A DNA stretch of 64,000 nucleotides from an uncultured Pelagibacteraceae bacterium (GCA_902623395.1 CACNTN010000001.1:107323-171322); one strand, 5' to 3'. Shown: positions 31,400 through 40,924, counted from the stretch's first letter. Numbers and translations: made by a program. Notes: a model not told the origin generated them from the sequence alone.

Positions 31400-32485
31400 A
31401 TGAAAAAACTATCATCGTTTCTAATAATTATTCTTTTTTTTAATTTAGAACTTGTTGCAATGGATCAAAAACCTTATCACCATATTTATAAAGATGGTAA
31501 GTTATTTGCTTTTAGAAACCTTGAAGGTGGTCCAAAAAGGGATCCTAATTTTAAGTGGAATTGGAAAGTTTTTAGGGAAGAGAAGAAAAAACTTAGAATT
31601 GATTATCCACCCGAACATGTAATTGATAAAGAAATAGTTTTAAAAAATCTTGAAAAATATAAATCTGATTCTTATGTGATGTGGCTTGATCATGCGAGTT
31701 TTATAATTAAACTTGGAGATATCACAATTATTACTGATCCAGTTTTTGAAAAGAATTATGGACCTATGATATTTGGTCCCAAGAAATACATAGAGTCTCC
31801 TTTGACTCTTAAAGAACTCCCTAAAATAGATTTATTTTTGCTAACACATAATCATTATGATCACATGAGTATTCGTACGATAAAAAACTTTCCTTATAAG
31901 AATGCTGAAGTTCTTGTGCCTCTTAAGCTCGGGAAATATTTTACAAGAAATGGATATAAAAAGGATACTGTACGAGAAATGGATTGGTTTGATAAAATTA
32001 AAATAAATGATGAAATCACAATAACAATGCTTCCAAGCCAACACTGGTCCAAGCGGTGGATTTGGGGAGATGGAAATACAAATAGAACACTTTGGGGGAG
32101 TTTTTTAATTGAATACAAAGATAAAAAAATCTTTTTTGCTTGTGATACTGGGCCAGCACCATTTTACAAAGAATTAGGAAAAAAATTTGGTCCTATCGAT
32201 TTGGGTTTTGGAAATTTGGGCGCCTATAATTTCTATCCGATTATTCCAGTCAAGGATAAATCTACAGCTCACGCAAACCCTGAAGAGCTTTTATCTTTAA
32301 TGAAAGATTTAAAGGTAAAAAAAGTTATAGGGATGCATTGGGGAACAGCAATACTAAGTTTGGAACCTATTTGGGAGCCTCCAATAAGGTTTAAAGAAAA
32401 TGCTGAAAAGTTCGGCTACAGAAAAGAGGAGGCAGTTATATTTAAAATTGGTGAGATCAAAAAATTAGAAGATCTTATTAACTAA
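31400..32485 (+). CDS. NAPE-PLD-like metallo-beta-lactamase-fold hydrolase
   Basis: The 361-aa protein has a signal-like N-terminus (MKKLSSFLIIILFFNLELVAM) and the metallo-beta-lactamase fold with HNHYDHM (zinc-binding His/Asp, near residues 150-156), SQHWSKR, and FACDTGPAPF. The architecture and the NRTLWGSFLIE and MHWGTA segments match bacterial homologues of N-acyl-phosphatidylethanolamine phospholipase D. It could remodel membrane lipids in the periplasm, but bacterial members are mostly uncharacterised. It overlaps the convergent coiled-coil gene by 8 bases. Confidence 0.82.
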   Translation: MKKLSSFLIIILFFNLELVAMDQKPYHHIYKDGKLFAFRNLEGGPKRDPNFKWNWKVFREEKKKLRIDYPPEHVIDKEIVLKNLEKYKSDSYVMWLDHASFIIKLGDITIITDPVFEKNYGPMIFGPKKYIESPLTLKELPKIDLFLLTHNHYDHMSIRTIKNFPYKNAEVLVPLKLGKYFTRNGYKKDTVREMDWFDKIKINDEITITMLPSQHWSKRWIWGDGNTNRTLWGSFLIEYKDKKIFFACDTGPAPFYKELGKKFGPIDLGFGNLGAYNFYPIIPVKDKSTAHANPEELLSLMKDLKVKKVIGMHWGTAILSLEPIWEPPIRFKENAEKFGYRKEEAVIFKIGEIKKLEDLIN

Positions 32486-33704
32486 CTTTTCTTTTATTTC
32501 TCTCGCTATCTAATAATTTTGTCAATGCATCAACCATTACATCTGAAGCTTTAAATATTTCATTTGGTTGAAATTCGTGAGTTGTATGATTTTCTGGATC
32601 TGTTTTGTCTTCAATTATTATTCCTTCGTCTGGTGAGTTATTTTTTATATAAATTAAAATTAACCAATCAGCCTCGATCGCATCATCCCATTTTATATAA
32701 ATTTCTCCTGTTTCAAACCTTTTATCTATGCATCTGATGATGCTTAAATATTTTGGAATATATTTTTTATTTAATTGAAAACACAAACTGTGAGCTGATC
32801 GATAAAAACTTTCAAGAGCGTATTCAATCTTTTCTCTTTCTTCGTTATAAACTTTTTCTTTTTCTAATAACGTCGCTTTATCATCAGTTTCTTCTACTTT
32901 AATACCTAAACTTGCAACTCTTTCTCTTATTGCTTCATTAATTTTTTGCTCTCTGATTAACTTGTATTTTTCTTTTATTTTATCAATTCGTTTTTGAACT
33001 TCTTCGTAAGACTCTCTTTGTTGACTTAAAACATATTTTTCTAGGTTTTTGATTTCTAATTCTTCTCTTTTTCTAAAAAGATCAATTTTTCTCTCCAATT
33101 TGATTTGCTCTAAAAATTGCCTTTGTTTCTCAGCTCTTTCTTTTCTAAGCTCAGCCTGTTCTAATTTTATAAATCTTTGTAAATCTAGTTTTCTTTCTTT
33201 TTCAAGTTTTTGCTCTTCTTTAAGCTCATTTCTTTTTGCTTCTAAAGCTAATTTTTCTTGCTCTAGTAATCTTTTTTGAGCATCTTTTTTTTCTTGTTCC
33301 ATAAGCTTAAGTTTTATTTTCTTTTGTTTTTCTCTCTCTTCTAGAATAATTTTTTTGATTCCTGAAACTTTATTAGAAATACCTATAAAAAATGCTTGTA
33401 ATCTTTGATCTAAATTTATTTTAAATCTAAACATAGATTTAACCTTATCATTTAGTTTTAATAAGCCTGAAACTATAGCTCTTGTTTTTTGAGGATTTTT
33501 ATTTGGTTTCTTTAATTTAAAATTTTTTTTTAATTTTACTTTAGTAGTGTTTTTTGTTTTTTTCTTTACAGATCTTTTCGATTTTTTACTTTTTCGAATT
33601 TTCTTATTATTTATTTTTTTTCTTTTATTTTTAAATCTCCGAATTAAGGATTTTTTTTGCTTTTTCTTCTTAACCTTAGTAGGTTTTTTTTTCCTCTTTT
33701 TCAT
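32478..33704 (-). CDS. Lys-rich coiled-coil protein of unknown function
   Basis: Not recognised. The first 80 residues are over 50% Lys/Arg and low in complexity; residues about 120-285 are a continuous charged coiled coil; the last 120 residues (from about YRSAHSLCFQLNKK) look globular and contain WDDAIEADWLILIYIKNN. The basic leader could bind DNA, RNA or acidic membrane surfaces. It is followed (upstream in transcription) by the cyclopropane synthase gene at 26 bases. The length, 408 aa, is well above chance for a low-complexity ORF. Confidence 0.6.
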   Translation of the reverse strand: MKKRKKKPTKVKKKKQKKSLIRRFKNKRKKINNKKIRKSKKSKRSVKKKTKNTTKVKLKKNFKLKKPNKNPQKTRAIVSGLLKLNDKVKSMFRFKINLDQRLQAFFIGISNKVSGIKKIILEEREKQKKIKLKLMEQEKKDAQKRLLEQEKLALEAKRNELKEEQKLEKERKLDLQRFIKLEQAELRKERAEKQRQFLEQIKLERKIDLFRKREELEIKNLEKYVLSQQRESYEEVQKRIDKIKEKYKLIREQKINEAIRERVASLGIKVEETDDKATLLEKEKVYNEEREKIEYALESFYRSAHSLCFQLNKKYIPKYLSIIRCIDKRFETGEIYIKWDDAIEADWLILIYIKNNSPDEGIIIEDKTDPENHTTHEFQPNEIFKASDVMVDALTKLLDSERNKRKVS

Positions 33705-33730
33705 ACTTACTATTTATTAAATAGCACTTT

Positions 33731-34936
33731 TTATGAATATATATAGTCTCTTGTACGATGGGCTGATTGAAAGTTCTTAACAATTTGTAATTGAAAAACA
33801 ACTAGATCTCTGTATCTAAATGCTGCTGCACAACTTGCCATGTAAAATTCCCACATTTTTACAAATTTTTCATCAAATAAATCTTTCACCTCTTTTTTTC
33901 TTTCTAAAAATCGCTCTAACCAGCTTTCTAATGTTTTATCGTAGTGTCTAATTAGCGTTTCAGTGTCTGCAACAATTAAACCGGTTTTTTCAATCGTATT
34001 TATTATTTGGCTGAAAGAAGGGCAAATACCTCCTGGAAATATGTACTTTTGGATAAATTTATTGGGTGCTGTGGGTTTATCTACTACTCCTATAGTGTGT
34101 AATAAAAATATCCCATCATCTTTCAAAAGTTTGTTCATTGATTTAAAAAAGGTGTTATAAAATTTTCTACCAACATGCTCAAACATCCCTACAGAAAAAA
34201 TTCGATCATATTTCCCCTTTGCCTCTCTATAATCGATAAGTTCAAATTTTACTTGGTTATCTAAATTAAGTTCTTTCGCTTTCCGTTTGCAATATTCTAT
34301 TTGATTTTTACTTAAAGAAATTCCAGTAATTTCACATCCTTTTTGTCTAGCTATTTCAAAAGCCATGCCGCCCCAGCCGCAGCCAACTTCTAAAATTTTT
34401 TGTCCTTCTTTTATGTCTAATTTTTTTACAATATGATCTATTTTGTTTTGTTGAGCTTCCTCTAAAGTTTTAGTATCATTTTTCCAATACGCGCACGAAT
34501 ACAGTCTATGTGTTTTGTCTAAAAAAATATCATAAAGTTTTTCACCTCTAGCTCCTCCTATATCATAATGATGTTCAACATTTTTTCTTGATTTGCCAGG
34601 TAAATTAAAATTCGTTATTGTTCTCCATGTTTGGTATATTTTTTTTGCAATTAGACTCGTAGTTGAAATTTCGCTGCGACCTAAATTTTTAATAAGTTCC
34701 ATTAAAAAATCTTTCATAGATGCATTTTCTATTTCAATTTCATTTCTCATATATGCTTCTGGAAATTCGAGTTCCGGATCTAACAATAATTTCCAATTCA
34801 AGTTGTCTTTAAGTAATTTTATAGTAATTGGTTTTTCTGTTGATGGGTTTCCACAAATATACTTTTGACCTTTTGAATCTATTAAAATTATTCCACCTTT
34901 TTTAAATATTTTTGTAAATATTCTAGCTAAAATCAT
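33731..34936 (-). CDS. cfa: Cyclopropane-fatty-acyl-phospholipid synthase
   Basis: Cfa methylates double bonds of membrane phospholipid acyl chains using S-adenosylmethionine. The 401-aa protein has an N-terminal lipid-binding region and a methyltransferase domain with EVGCGWGGMA, HHYDIGG, SIGMFEHVG and FPGGICPS, matching the family. The C-terminal YMASCAAAFRYRD segment is typical. It is 3 bases from the DapA-like gene on the same strand. An alternate role in mycolic-acid-type modification is unlikely in this context. Confidence 0.92.
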   Translation of the reverse strand: MILARIFTKIFKKGGIILIDSKGQKYICGNPSTEKPITIKLLKDNLNWKLLLDPELEFPEAYMRNEIEIENASMKDFLMELIKNLGRSEISTTSLIAKKIYQTWRTITNFNLPGKSRKNVEHHYDIGGARGEKLYDIFLDKTHRLYSCAYWKNDTKTLEEAQQNKIDHIVKKLDIKEGQKILEVGCGWGGMAFEIARQKGCEITGISLSKNQIEYCKRKAKELNLDNQVKFELIDYREAKGKYDRIFSVGMFEHVGRKFYNTFFKSMNKLLKDDGIFLLHTIGVVDKPTAPNKFIQKYIFPGGICPSFSQIINTIEKTGLIVADTETLIRHYDKTLESWLERFLERKKEVKDLFDEKFVKMWEFYMASCAAAFRYRDLVVFQLQIVKNFQSAHRTRDYIYS

Positions 34937-34939
34937 AAT

Positions 34940-35824
34940 TTACGCTGCCAAATTTTTTTCTGTTAAAAATTCTAACTTATTTAGTTTATCTATCAGATCT
35001 TTTTGTTTTTCCTCAGATAATAAGACTAGAGGTGGTAAAATATTTTTAAATTTTTCATCTTTAACCGACAAAAAACTATGCAGTGCTGAAATTAAATTAA
35101 ATTGGTCAAATGTCTCTCTTACATCTATTAATTTTTTATTTTTAGATTGAGAAATTTTATTTTCAAAGTCATCAAATACTTTTCTAGCTAAAGAATGGGT
35201 AACATTAGTTACAGCTGATATACATCCTGAACAACCAAGTTCTAGACCTTTCAAAAGTTTTGCCTCTGAACCTGGAAACATTAAAAAGTTTGGTAACTTT
35301 AAACTTTCAAATAAATTATAGCTAGAATCTTTGCATCCAATTATATTTTCTGGAAAATCTTTAACAAGCTTAGTCACCATTTCTGCTGAAAATTTATAAC
35401 CACTTAGCTTTTCAAAATTATAAATAATAATTTTAACTTTAGGAATAGCTCTAACTAATCTTGAATAAAAATCAAAAACCCCTTCATCTGTATTTCCTTT
35501 ATAATATGCAGGTGGCATGATTAAAAAATCTCTAAAGTCATATTCCATAGCATATTTGATTAGATTAATATTTTCATTTAGAGAATTATTTCCGGTCCCT
35601 AAAAAAAATTGTTTTCTTAATTTATGGCTTGCAATTTTGACTATAAGTTCTTTCTTCTCATTTGATGAAATTAATTGGCTTTGACCTGTTGAACCAAAAA
35701 AGAAAACTCCATGTAAGCCGCTTTGAATAGCTTTACTGGCATGATTAATTGTTGCATCAATATTTAATGTTCTATCGGCATTAAGAACACTTAATCCTGC
35801 TGCGTACACTCCTTTTTTAATCAT
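34940..35824 (-). CDS. Dihydrodipicolinate synthase/N-acetylneuraminate lyase family aldolase
   Basis: A 294-aa class I aldolase of the DapA/NanA superfamily. The Schiff-base lysine is in IIGCKDSSYN, and FEKLSGYKFS follows the expected Tyr strand (IIIYNF). The substrate loop GSTGQSQLIS departs from the GTTGE pattern of DapA, so it is more likely a 2-keto-3-deoxy-sugar-acid or related lyase than lysine-pathway DapA. It is adjacent to cfa with 3 bases between. Reaction: pyruvate plus an aldehyde; partner unknown. Confidence 0.82.
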   Translation of the reverse strand: MIKKGVYAAGLSVLNADRTLNIDATINHASKAIQSGLHGVFFFGSTGQSQLISSNEKKELIVKIASHKLRKQFFLGTGNNSLNENINLIKYAMEYDFRDFLIMPPAYYKGNTDEGVFDFYSRLVRAIPKVKIIIYNFEKLSGYKFSAEMVTKLVKDFPENIIGCKDSSYNLFESLKLPNFLMFPGSEAKLLKGLELGCSGCISAVTNVTHSLARKVFDDFENKISQSKNKKLIDVRETFDQFNLISALHSFLSVKDEKFKNILPPLVLLSEEKQKDLIDKLNKLEFLTEKNLAA

Positions 35825-35871
35825 AATCTTACCCTAATTATTCTATCTAAGTTATATTATTAGATTTAAAA

Positions 35872-36828
35872 ATGAAAGTTTTAGTAATTCAACCAAAAAT
35901 TGGCATGGGAGATATGGTAATTTATTTGCCATATATTCATGCTATTTCAAAAAAATATCAAACACCAGTGTCAATTTTAGTGAAAGAAAATTCACGTGCC
36001 AATCAACTTTTGGCTGAGGATAAACATATTAAAGAAATTTTAATATTGGATCGAACAAAAAATAATACTGGAACTCACGACGGCATTTTAGGATTCTTAA
36101 AATTAGGTAAATATCTTAAATTAAAAAAATTTGATAAAGTTTTTATTTTTAATGGCTCATTGAGATACTTGTTAATTTCTAAAATTGCTGGAATAAAAAA
36201 TATCTCTCAATATCCATTGTTTAGAAAAAAAGATAATATTGTAACATCTGCTAAAATTTTTACAGAAAATGAATTAGGAGACATTGTATCTACTCAACCA
36301 GAGCTTATGATTAGTAATGATCAAGTAAACAAAGTAAAACAAAAATTTTCTAACGAGTTCAAACACATTTGTTTAGGCATATCTGCTAGTGGCCCCACTA
36401 AAAGATGGGATATCAAAAACTTTATGAAGCTCTGTATTAATATTAACGCGAGAACACCTTCAAAATTTTATTTAGCAGCAGGCAATAATGATAAGGACTT
36501 AATTGATCAATTCCTTAACTCAGAACTATCAAATAACTGTATTTCATTTAAAGACTTAAAAATAAGTGAAACATTGCCCATTATTAAAAATTGTAACCTT
36601 TATATTGGCAATGATACCGGTTGGTTACATATATCATCAGCCTTAGGTATAAAATGTTTAGCTCTATTTATGGATAGCCCAGTTCAAGCTTATGGAAAAT
36701 ACTCAAAAAATATTGAAGTAATTATACCAGAGGGCGAAACAGAGGAGACCACAACTCACAATACTTTGGGATCAGACAAAATTTCTTTTGAAAAAGTTTT
36801 TAATAACTCGATTAAACTTTTAAATTAA
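35872..36828 (+). CDS. Glycosyltransferase family 9 (heptosyltransferase-like)
   Basis: The 318-aa protein has the two-domain GT-B layout of ADP-heptose:LPS heptosyltransferases. MGDMVIYLPYIHAI near the N-terminus and NDTGWLHISSALGIKCLALF near the C-terminus match the family's GD and (N/G)DTG.xH sites that bind the nucleotide sugar. It probably adds a sugar to the LPS core, linked functionally to kdsD and lptBC in this window. The neighbouring gene is convergent and overlaps it by four bases. Confidence 0.83.
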   Translation: MKVLVIQPKIGMGDMVIYLPYIHAISKKYQTPVSILVKENSRANQLLAEDKHIKEILILDRTKNNTGTHDGILGFLKLGKYLKLKKFDKVFIFNGSLRYLLISKIAGIKNISQYPLFRKKDNIVTSAKIFTENELGDIVSTQPELMISNDQVNKVKQKFSNEFKHICLGISASGPTKRWDIKNFMKLCININARTPSKFYLAAGNNDKDLIDQFLNSELSNNCISFKDLKISETLPIIKNCNLYIGNDTGWLHISSALGIKCLALFMDSPVQAYGKYSKNIEVIIPEGETEETTTHNTLGSDKISFEKVFNNSIKLLN

Positions 36829-37334
36829 CTAAAGTCAGCTTTGATTATTTTCTCTTTCGCTTCATTAACAAGTTGACTTAATCTTTCAGTTTTAACATCT
36901 CTATTCATATCTGGGTGAATTTTTTTTTGGAGCTTATTCGCAGCATTCAATACATCTTCTTTGGTGCAGCCTCTTTTTAAACCAAGTAACTTATAAGCCT
37001 CATCGCTTGTTACACTTGATGATCCCTGAGTTTGACCAAATTGTCCCTGAGAAAATCTACCAGAATTTTTTAAAAATTGAATTAATCTCCATAGCTGAAA
37101 CATTTGCAAAGCTGTAAAACCTTTTATTTTTAGTCCACTCAAAATTACAAATAGAAAAGGAAGCGAAAAGATATATTTTCCACCAATAGCTAAAAGCATA
37201 GCTAAGATTAATGAAATATAAACCGCAATTTTTTTAATTGTTGTAGCTATCTTTTTTGAACTAGTTCTAGCAAACCAATTCAAAAACAAATAAACGATGA
37301 CAAAGATGATAATTCCTATTAGAAACAAATTCAT
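36825..37334 (-). CDS. Membrane-anchored J-domain protein (DjlA/Tim14-like)
   Basis: The 169-aa protein has an N-terminal membrane region (about residues 2-20 and 34-70) and a C-terminal J domain with YKLLGLKRGCTKEDVLNAANKLQKKIHPD (HPD triplet at about 138-140). J-domain proteins stimulate DnaK. The layout, membrane anchor first and J domain last, resembles the mitochondrial Tim14/Pam18 and alphaproteobacterial homologues. It starts 13 bases from the divergent oligopeptidase gene. DnaK recruitment to the membrane is inferred. Confidence 0.82.
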   Translation of the reverse strand: MNLFLIGIIIFVIVYLFLNWFARTSSKKIATTIKKIAVYISLILAMLLAIGGKYIFSLPFLFVILSGLKIKGFTALQMFQLWRLIQFLKNSGRFSQGQFGQTQGSSSVTSDEAYKLLGLKRGCTKEDVLNAANKLQKKIHPDMNRDVKTERLSQLVNEAKEKIIKADFS

Positions 37335-37347
37335 ATAATTTTCAAAT

Positions 37348-39432
37348 ATGAGTATACCAAAACTAAAAAAAATTAAGAGTGAGAAAAAGTATCACGACCT
37401 TACCTTATCTGATGAATATGCTTGGGTTGACCAACCGAATATTCTTGAAGTATTGAAAGATGCTAATAAACTTGATCCTGAAGTGAAGAATTACATCAAT
37501 GCAAATAACAAAATTACTGAGAAATATTTTGGCGATGTTAAAGGACTTCAAAAAAGTTTATTCACTGAGATAAAATCAAAAATCAAATTAGATGACACAT
37601 CTTTAAAATATAAAGACAAAAAATATTATTACTGGACTAAAACTGAGTCAAAAGGAAATTACGGAAAAAGAATAAGACAATTAATTGATGGTTCAAAACC
37701 TGAGGAAATTTATTTTGATGGAGACTTGGAAAAGAAAAATTATGGCTCAGAATATTTTGGAGTAGGTTCAGTAAGTACATCTCACTGTGATAGTTACATG
37801 GCTTACTCCTTAGATCTAAAGGGATCTGAATATTATACAATTTACTTAAGAGATTTAAGATCAGGTAAAAACGAAAATGATACTATAGAAAACACCAGTG
37901 GAGGAATAACTTGGTCGCTTGATAGTAAAAGTTTTTTCTACTCAAAATTAGATAAATTTCATAGACCTCGTCAGATTTTTAAACATGTTTTAGGGACGTC
38001 TACTAATGAAGATAAATTAATTTTTGAGGAAAAAGACGAAACATTCACGTGTGGAATTAGTCTGTCATCAGATGAGAAGTACTTTATAATTTCTACTTCA
38101 GACCATGTTACAACTGAAGAGTATTTCTTCCCATCAGATGCAGCGGATATTAAGCCTAAATTATTTCAAGCTAGAAAAAAAGACATTCGATATTCGATAG
38201 ATGCATGGAAAGGTTATTTTTACGTTCATACCAATGAAGACGCTAGAGATTATAAAGTTCTAAGATGTAAGACTGATCAAATTCAAAACTTAGAAGTTTA
38301 TATACCTGCAAAAAAAGAGACAGTAATAGGCGGCTTAGATTTTTTAGATGAATATATTTTAAGGAGTGAAAAGTCAGATGCTATTCCAAAACTCTTTGTA
38401 AGAAACATAAAAACCAACAAGGAAGAAGAGATTAAAATTTCTGATGAAGCAATAGGTGTTCCAGGTGCATCACTGATGCAGCGAGATACAAATACTACAA
38501 AGATTAGAGTTGGTTGGGAGAGTATGGCAACACCAAGTAGAGTTTACGAGTATGATATAGTTACTAAAGAAAAAAAATTAGTTAAAGAAACTGAAATACC
38601 TTCTGGGCATGATCCTAGTAAATATGTAGTTGAAAGAATAAAAGCCAAATCTCATGATGGAAGATTAATACCAATAAGTCTAGTAAGATTAAAAGAGGCA
38701 AAACAGGATAGTAAATCAAAAGTTTTATTATATGCTTACGGTGCTTACAAATATAGCGTATCACCTAGCTTTAGTGCTTCAAGATTCTGTTTAATTGATA
38801 GGGGAATTACTTTTGCAATAGCTCACATTAGAGGCGGGGGTGATTTAGGAGATATTTGGCATGAGGAAGGTAAAAAGAAATTAAAGAGAAACACTTTTTT
38901 AGATTACATCGCATGTGCAAATCATCTTATTGATCAACAATATACTCATAAAAAGGGAATTTGTTTTTATGGCGGAAGCGCTGGAGGACTTACAGGTGGT
39001 GCAGTGGCAAATATGGCTCCCGACTTATTTTTCTCTATGCTTTTACTAGTTCCTTTCGTAGACACAATGACAACAATGTTAAATGAAAAGTTGCCTTTAA
39101 CGCCTGCAGAATGGGAGTTATGGGGAAATCCTATTAAGAGCAAAGAATATTTTAAATATATTCTTTCTTACGCACCTTATAATAACCTTGAAAAAAAAGA
39201 TTACCCTTCAATGTTAATTACAACATCTTTATTCGATAACCGTGTTCTTTATTCTGAGCCAGTAAAATATATTGCAAAACTTAGAGATGTTAAAACTGAT
39301 AATAATACTCAATTACTAAAGTGTAAAATGAAAGCTGCAGGTCATGGTGGTATGAGTGGAAGAGATAATGCAATCACAGAATTAGCTGAAGAGTATTCTT
39401 TTATTTTAAAGTCTGCAAAAATTTTAGACTAA
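37348..39432 (+). CDS. ptrB: Oligopeptidase B (prolyl oligopeptidase family)
   Basis: The 694-aa serine peptidase has a seven-bladed beta-propeller (about residues 60-410) and an alpha/beta hydrolase domain. The catalytic Ser544 lies in GGSAGG, the Asp in TSLFDNRVLYSEP and the His in AAGHGG near the C-terminus. Oligopeptidase B cleaves short peptides after Arg/Lys in the cytoplasm. Length matches the family (about 685-700 aa). There is no signal peptide. It is followed by the Hsp20 gene with its own promoter. Confidence 0.93.
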   Translation: MSIPKLKKIKSEKKYHDLTLSDEYAWVDQPNILEVLKDANKLDPEVKNYINANNKITEKYFGDVKGLQKSLFTEIKSKIKLDDTSLKYKDKKYYYWTKTESKGNYGKRIRQLIDGSKPEEIYFDGDLEKKNYGSEYFGVGSVSTSHCDSYMAYSLDLKGSEYYTIYLRDLRSGKNENDTIENTSGGITWSLDSKSFFYSKLDKFHRPRQIFKHVLGTSTNEDKLIFEEKDETFTCGISLSSDEKYFIISTSDHVTTEEYFFPSDAADIKPKLFQARKKDIRYSIDAWKGYFYVHTNEDARDYKVLRCKTDQIQNLEVYIPAKKETVIGGLDFLDEYILRSEKSDAIPKLFVRNIKTNKEEEIKISDEAIGVPGASLMQRDTNTTKIRVGWESMATPSRVYEYDIVTKEKKLVKETEIPSGHDPSKYVVERIKAKSHDGRLIPISLVRLKEAKQDSKSKVLLYAYGAYKYSVSPSFSASRFCLIDRGITFAIAHIRGGGDLGDIWHEEGKKKLKRNTFLDYIACANHLIDQQYTHKKGICFYGGSAGGLTGGAVANMAPDLFFSMLLLVPFVDTMTTMLNEKLPLTPAEWELWGNPIKSKEYFKYILSYAPYNNLEKKDYPSMLITTSLFDNRVLYSEPVKYIAKLRDVKTDNNTQLLKCKMKAAGHGGMSGRDNAITELAEEYSFILKSAKILD

Positions 39433-39436
39433 AGAC

Positions 39437-39464
39437 CTTGAAAATTTAAAATAAATGACCATAT
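39437..39464 (+). promoter_or_regulatory. Probable sigma-32 heat-shock promoter of hsp20
   Basis: CTTGAAA at 39437-39443 is separated by 15 bases from CCATAT at 39459-39464, a close match to the sigma-32 pattern CTTGAAA-N(11-16)-CCCATNT. It is placed just upstream of the Hsp20 gene and would give a leader of about 50 bases. Confidence 0.6.
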
Positions 39465-39471
39465 CTTAAAT

Positions 39472-39518
39472 GTTGGTTGCCAACTGGGACCAATATTTAA
39501 CCTTGCTAACAAAGGAGG
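39472..39518 (+). promoter_or_regulatory. Candidate RNA thermometer in the hsp20 leader
   Basis: The leader holds a stem GTTGG/CCAAC (39472-39476, 39480-39484) and then CCTT (39501-39504) facing AAGG (39512-39515) of the Shine-Dalgarno AAGGAGG (39512-39518), with flanking ATAT pairs possible. TTGCT at 39503-39507 recalls the conserved element of ROSE-type thermometers of alphaproteobacterial Hsp20 genes. The stems are short, so this is tentative. Confidence 0.4.
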
Positions 39519-39522
39519 ATAT

Positions 39523-39966
39523 ATGACAAGTAAGGATCTATCGATCTTTAATTCACTAAGACCTTATAGTATCGGATTTGATGATATGTTTGATCAATTC
39601 GAGTCTATGTTGGGAAATGGTAGTCTTGCAGTGCAAAGCAATTATCCGCCATATAACATCCGTAAAGTAGGCAATGATAAGTACGCTATTGAATTAGCAG
39701 TTGCTGGCTTTAACAAAAATGATGTTGAAGTTGAATATGAAGATAATCTTTTAACTGTAAAGACAAAAAACATTAAAAGATCTGAAGAAAAAGATGGTGA
39801 TGAGGTTATTCATAGAGGAATCTCGCAAAGATCTTTTGCTAGATCGTTTACAATTGCAGATGATGTAAAAGTAAATGGTGCTGAGATTAAAGATGGTTTG
39901 CTTACAATTTCTTGTGAAAAAATCATACCAGAAATAAAGAAAAAAAGACTTATTGAAATCAAATAA
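39523..39966 (+). CDS. Small heat-shock protein (Hsp20/alpha-crystallin family)
   Basis: A 147-aa holdase chaperone. An alpha-crystallin domain (about residues 40-135) contains YAIELAVAGFNKNDVEVE and DGLLTISCEKI, and the tail has an IEIK-type anchoring end. It resembles IbpA/HspA of proteobacteria. It binds unfolding proteins during heat stress until DnaK acts. Strong AAGGAGG precedes the ATG. Promoter and leader both look heat-regulated. Confidence 0.93.
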   Translation: MTSKDLSIFNSLRPYSIGFDDMFDQFESMLGNGSLAVQSNYPPYNIRKVGNDKYAIELAVAGFNKNDVEVEYEDNLLTVKTKNIKRSEEKDGDEVIHRGISQRSFARSFTIADDVKVNGAEIKDGLLTISCEKIIPEIKKKRLIEIK

Positions 39967-39978
39967 GTTTACCTTACT

Positions 39979-39999
39979 TGCGGAGCTAAATGCTCCGCA
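39979..39999. terminator. Bidirectional hairpin between hsp20 and gshB
   Basis: TGCGGAGC (39979-39986) and GCTCCGCA (39992-39999) form a perfect 8-bp stem with a 5-base loop, G+C-rich in an A+T background and placed between convergent genes. No T run follows on either strand, so it is a probable but atypical terminator. Confidence 0.5.
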
Positions 40000-40003
40000 G
40001 GTA

Positions 40004-40924
40004 TTAGATATAATCAAAGAAATACTTAGCTAAATTAATACCAGTTAAATCATAATAAGTTTTCAAACCTGTAGGGCTTGTAACATTTATATCCCCAATA
40101 AGTTTACCTTGAATAAAGTCTATACCTGCAAAATAAATGTTTCGCATTTTTAATTCGGTAGCTACTATCTTGCTTAACTTCATTTCATGCTGGCTAATCT
40201 CTATTTTTTTCGCAGATGCTCCTTTGCTCATATTAGAAAGTATACTGCCTTTTTTTGGAAGCCTAGTGATAGCTCCTTTTATTTTTCCATTAATTATAAA
40301 TACTCTTTTATCCCCTTTTGAAATTTGAGGAATAAACTTTTGAAACATTAAATGGTGATATTTTTTTAAAAATTTATTTATGAATGATTTATTGAATTTA
40401 GTTAAAAGTTTCACGTCATTACCGCTGTAACTTTCTATAGGCTTCATCACTATTTTTTTATTACTTTTTAAAAAAGATTTGATTTCATTTAAATTTTCAC
40501 TGATTAAAGTCTGGGGCATATACTTAGTCAATCTTAGAGAAAAGAGTTTTTCAGGTACTTCCCTTAGAGCTTTTGGGTGATTAATTATTTTTACTTTTTT
40601 TGAGATATGCTCCAAAATAAATGTCGTATTAATATATTGTTGGTTAAACGGAGGTTCGCTACGTATTAATATCAATTTAGCTTTCAAAAGATTTAAAACT
40701 GTTTTGCTATGTATTTTTACTGGTTGCTTTGGATTATCTAAGAATTTTACTTTTGAGCATAAAGCTATCACTTTTCCGTTAATAAAACTTAGATCTTTAG
40801 GTTCATAATAATAGATTTGATAACTTCTTCTTTGAGCCTCTAAGCCCAAGAAAAATGAGGTGTCAGTTTTAATATTTATTTTTTTTAAATTAGAACCCTG
40901 AATAATTAAAATTTTCTTTTTCAT
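40004..40924 (-). CDS. gshB: Glutathione synthetase
   Basis: GshB joins gamma-glutamylcysteine and glycine using ATP. The 306-aa ATP-grasp protein has an N-terminal binding domain (LGLEAQRRSYQIYYYEPKDL), MKPIESYSGNDV and FAGIDFIQGKLIGDINVTSPTG, all as in proteobacterial GshB. It lies directly after gshA on the same strand with a 35-base overlap, so the two steps of glutathione synthesis form one operon. Confidence 0.9.
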   Translation of the reverse strand: MKKKILIIQGSNLKKINIKTDTSFFLGLEAQRRSYQIYYYEPKDLSFINGKVIALCSKVKFLDNPKQPVKIHSKTVLNLLKAKLILIRSEPPFNQQYINTTFILEHISKKVKIINHPKALREVPEKLFSLRLTKYMPQTLISENLNEIKSFLKSNKKIVMKPIESYSGNDVKLLTKFNKSFINKFLKKYHHLMFQKFIPQISKGDKRVFIINGKIKGAITRLPKKGSILSNMSKGASAKKIEISQHEMKLSKIVATELKMRNIYFAGIDFIQGKLIGDINVTSPTGLKTYYDLTGINLAKYFFDYI

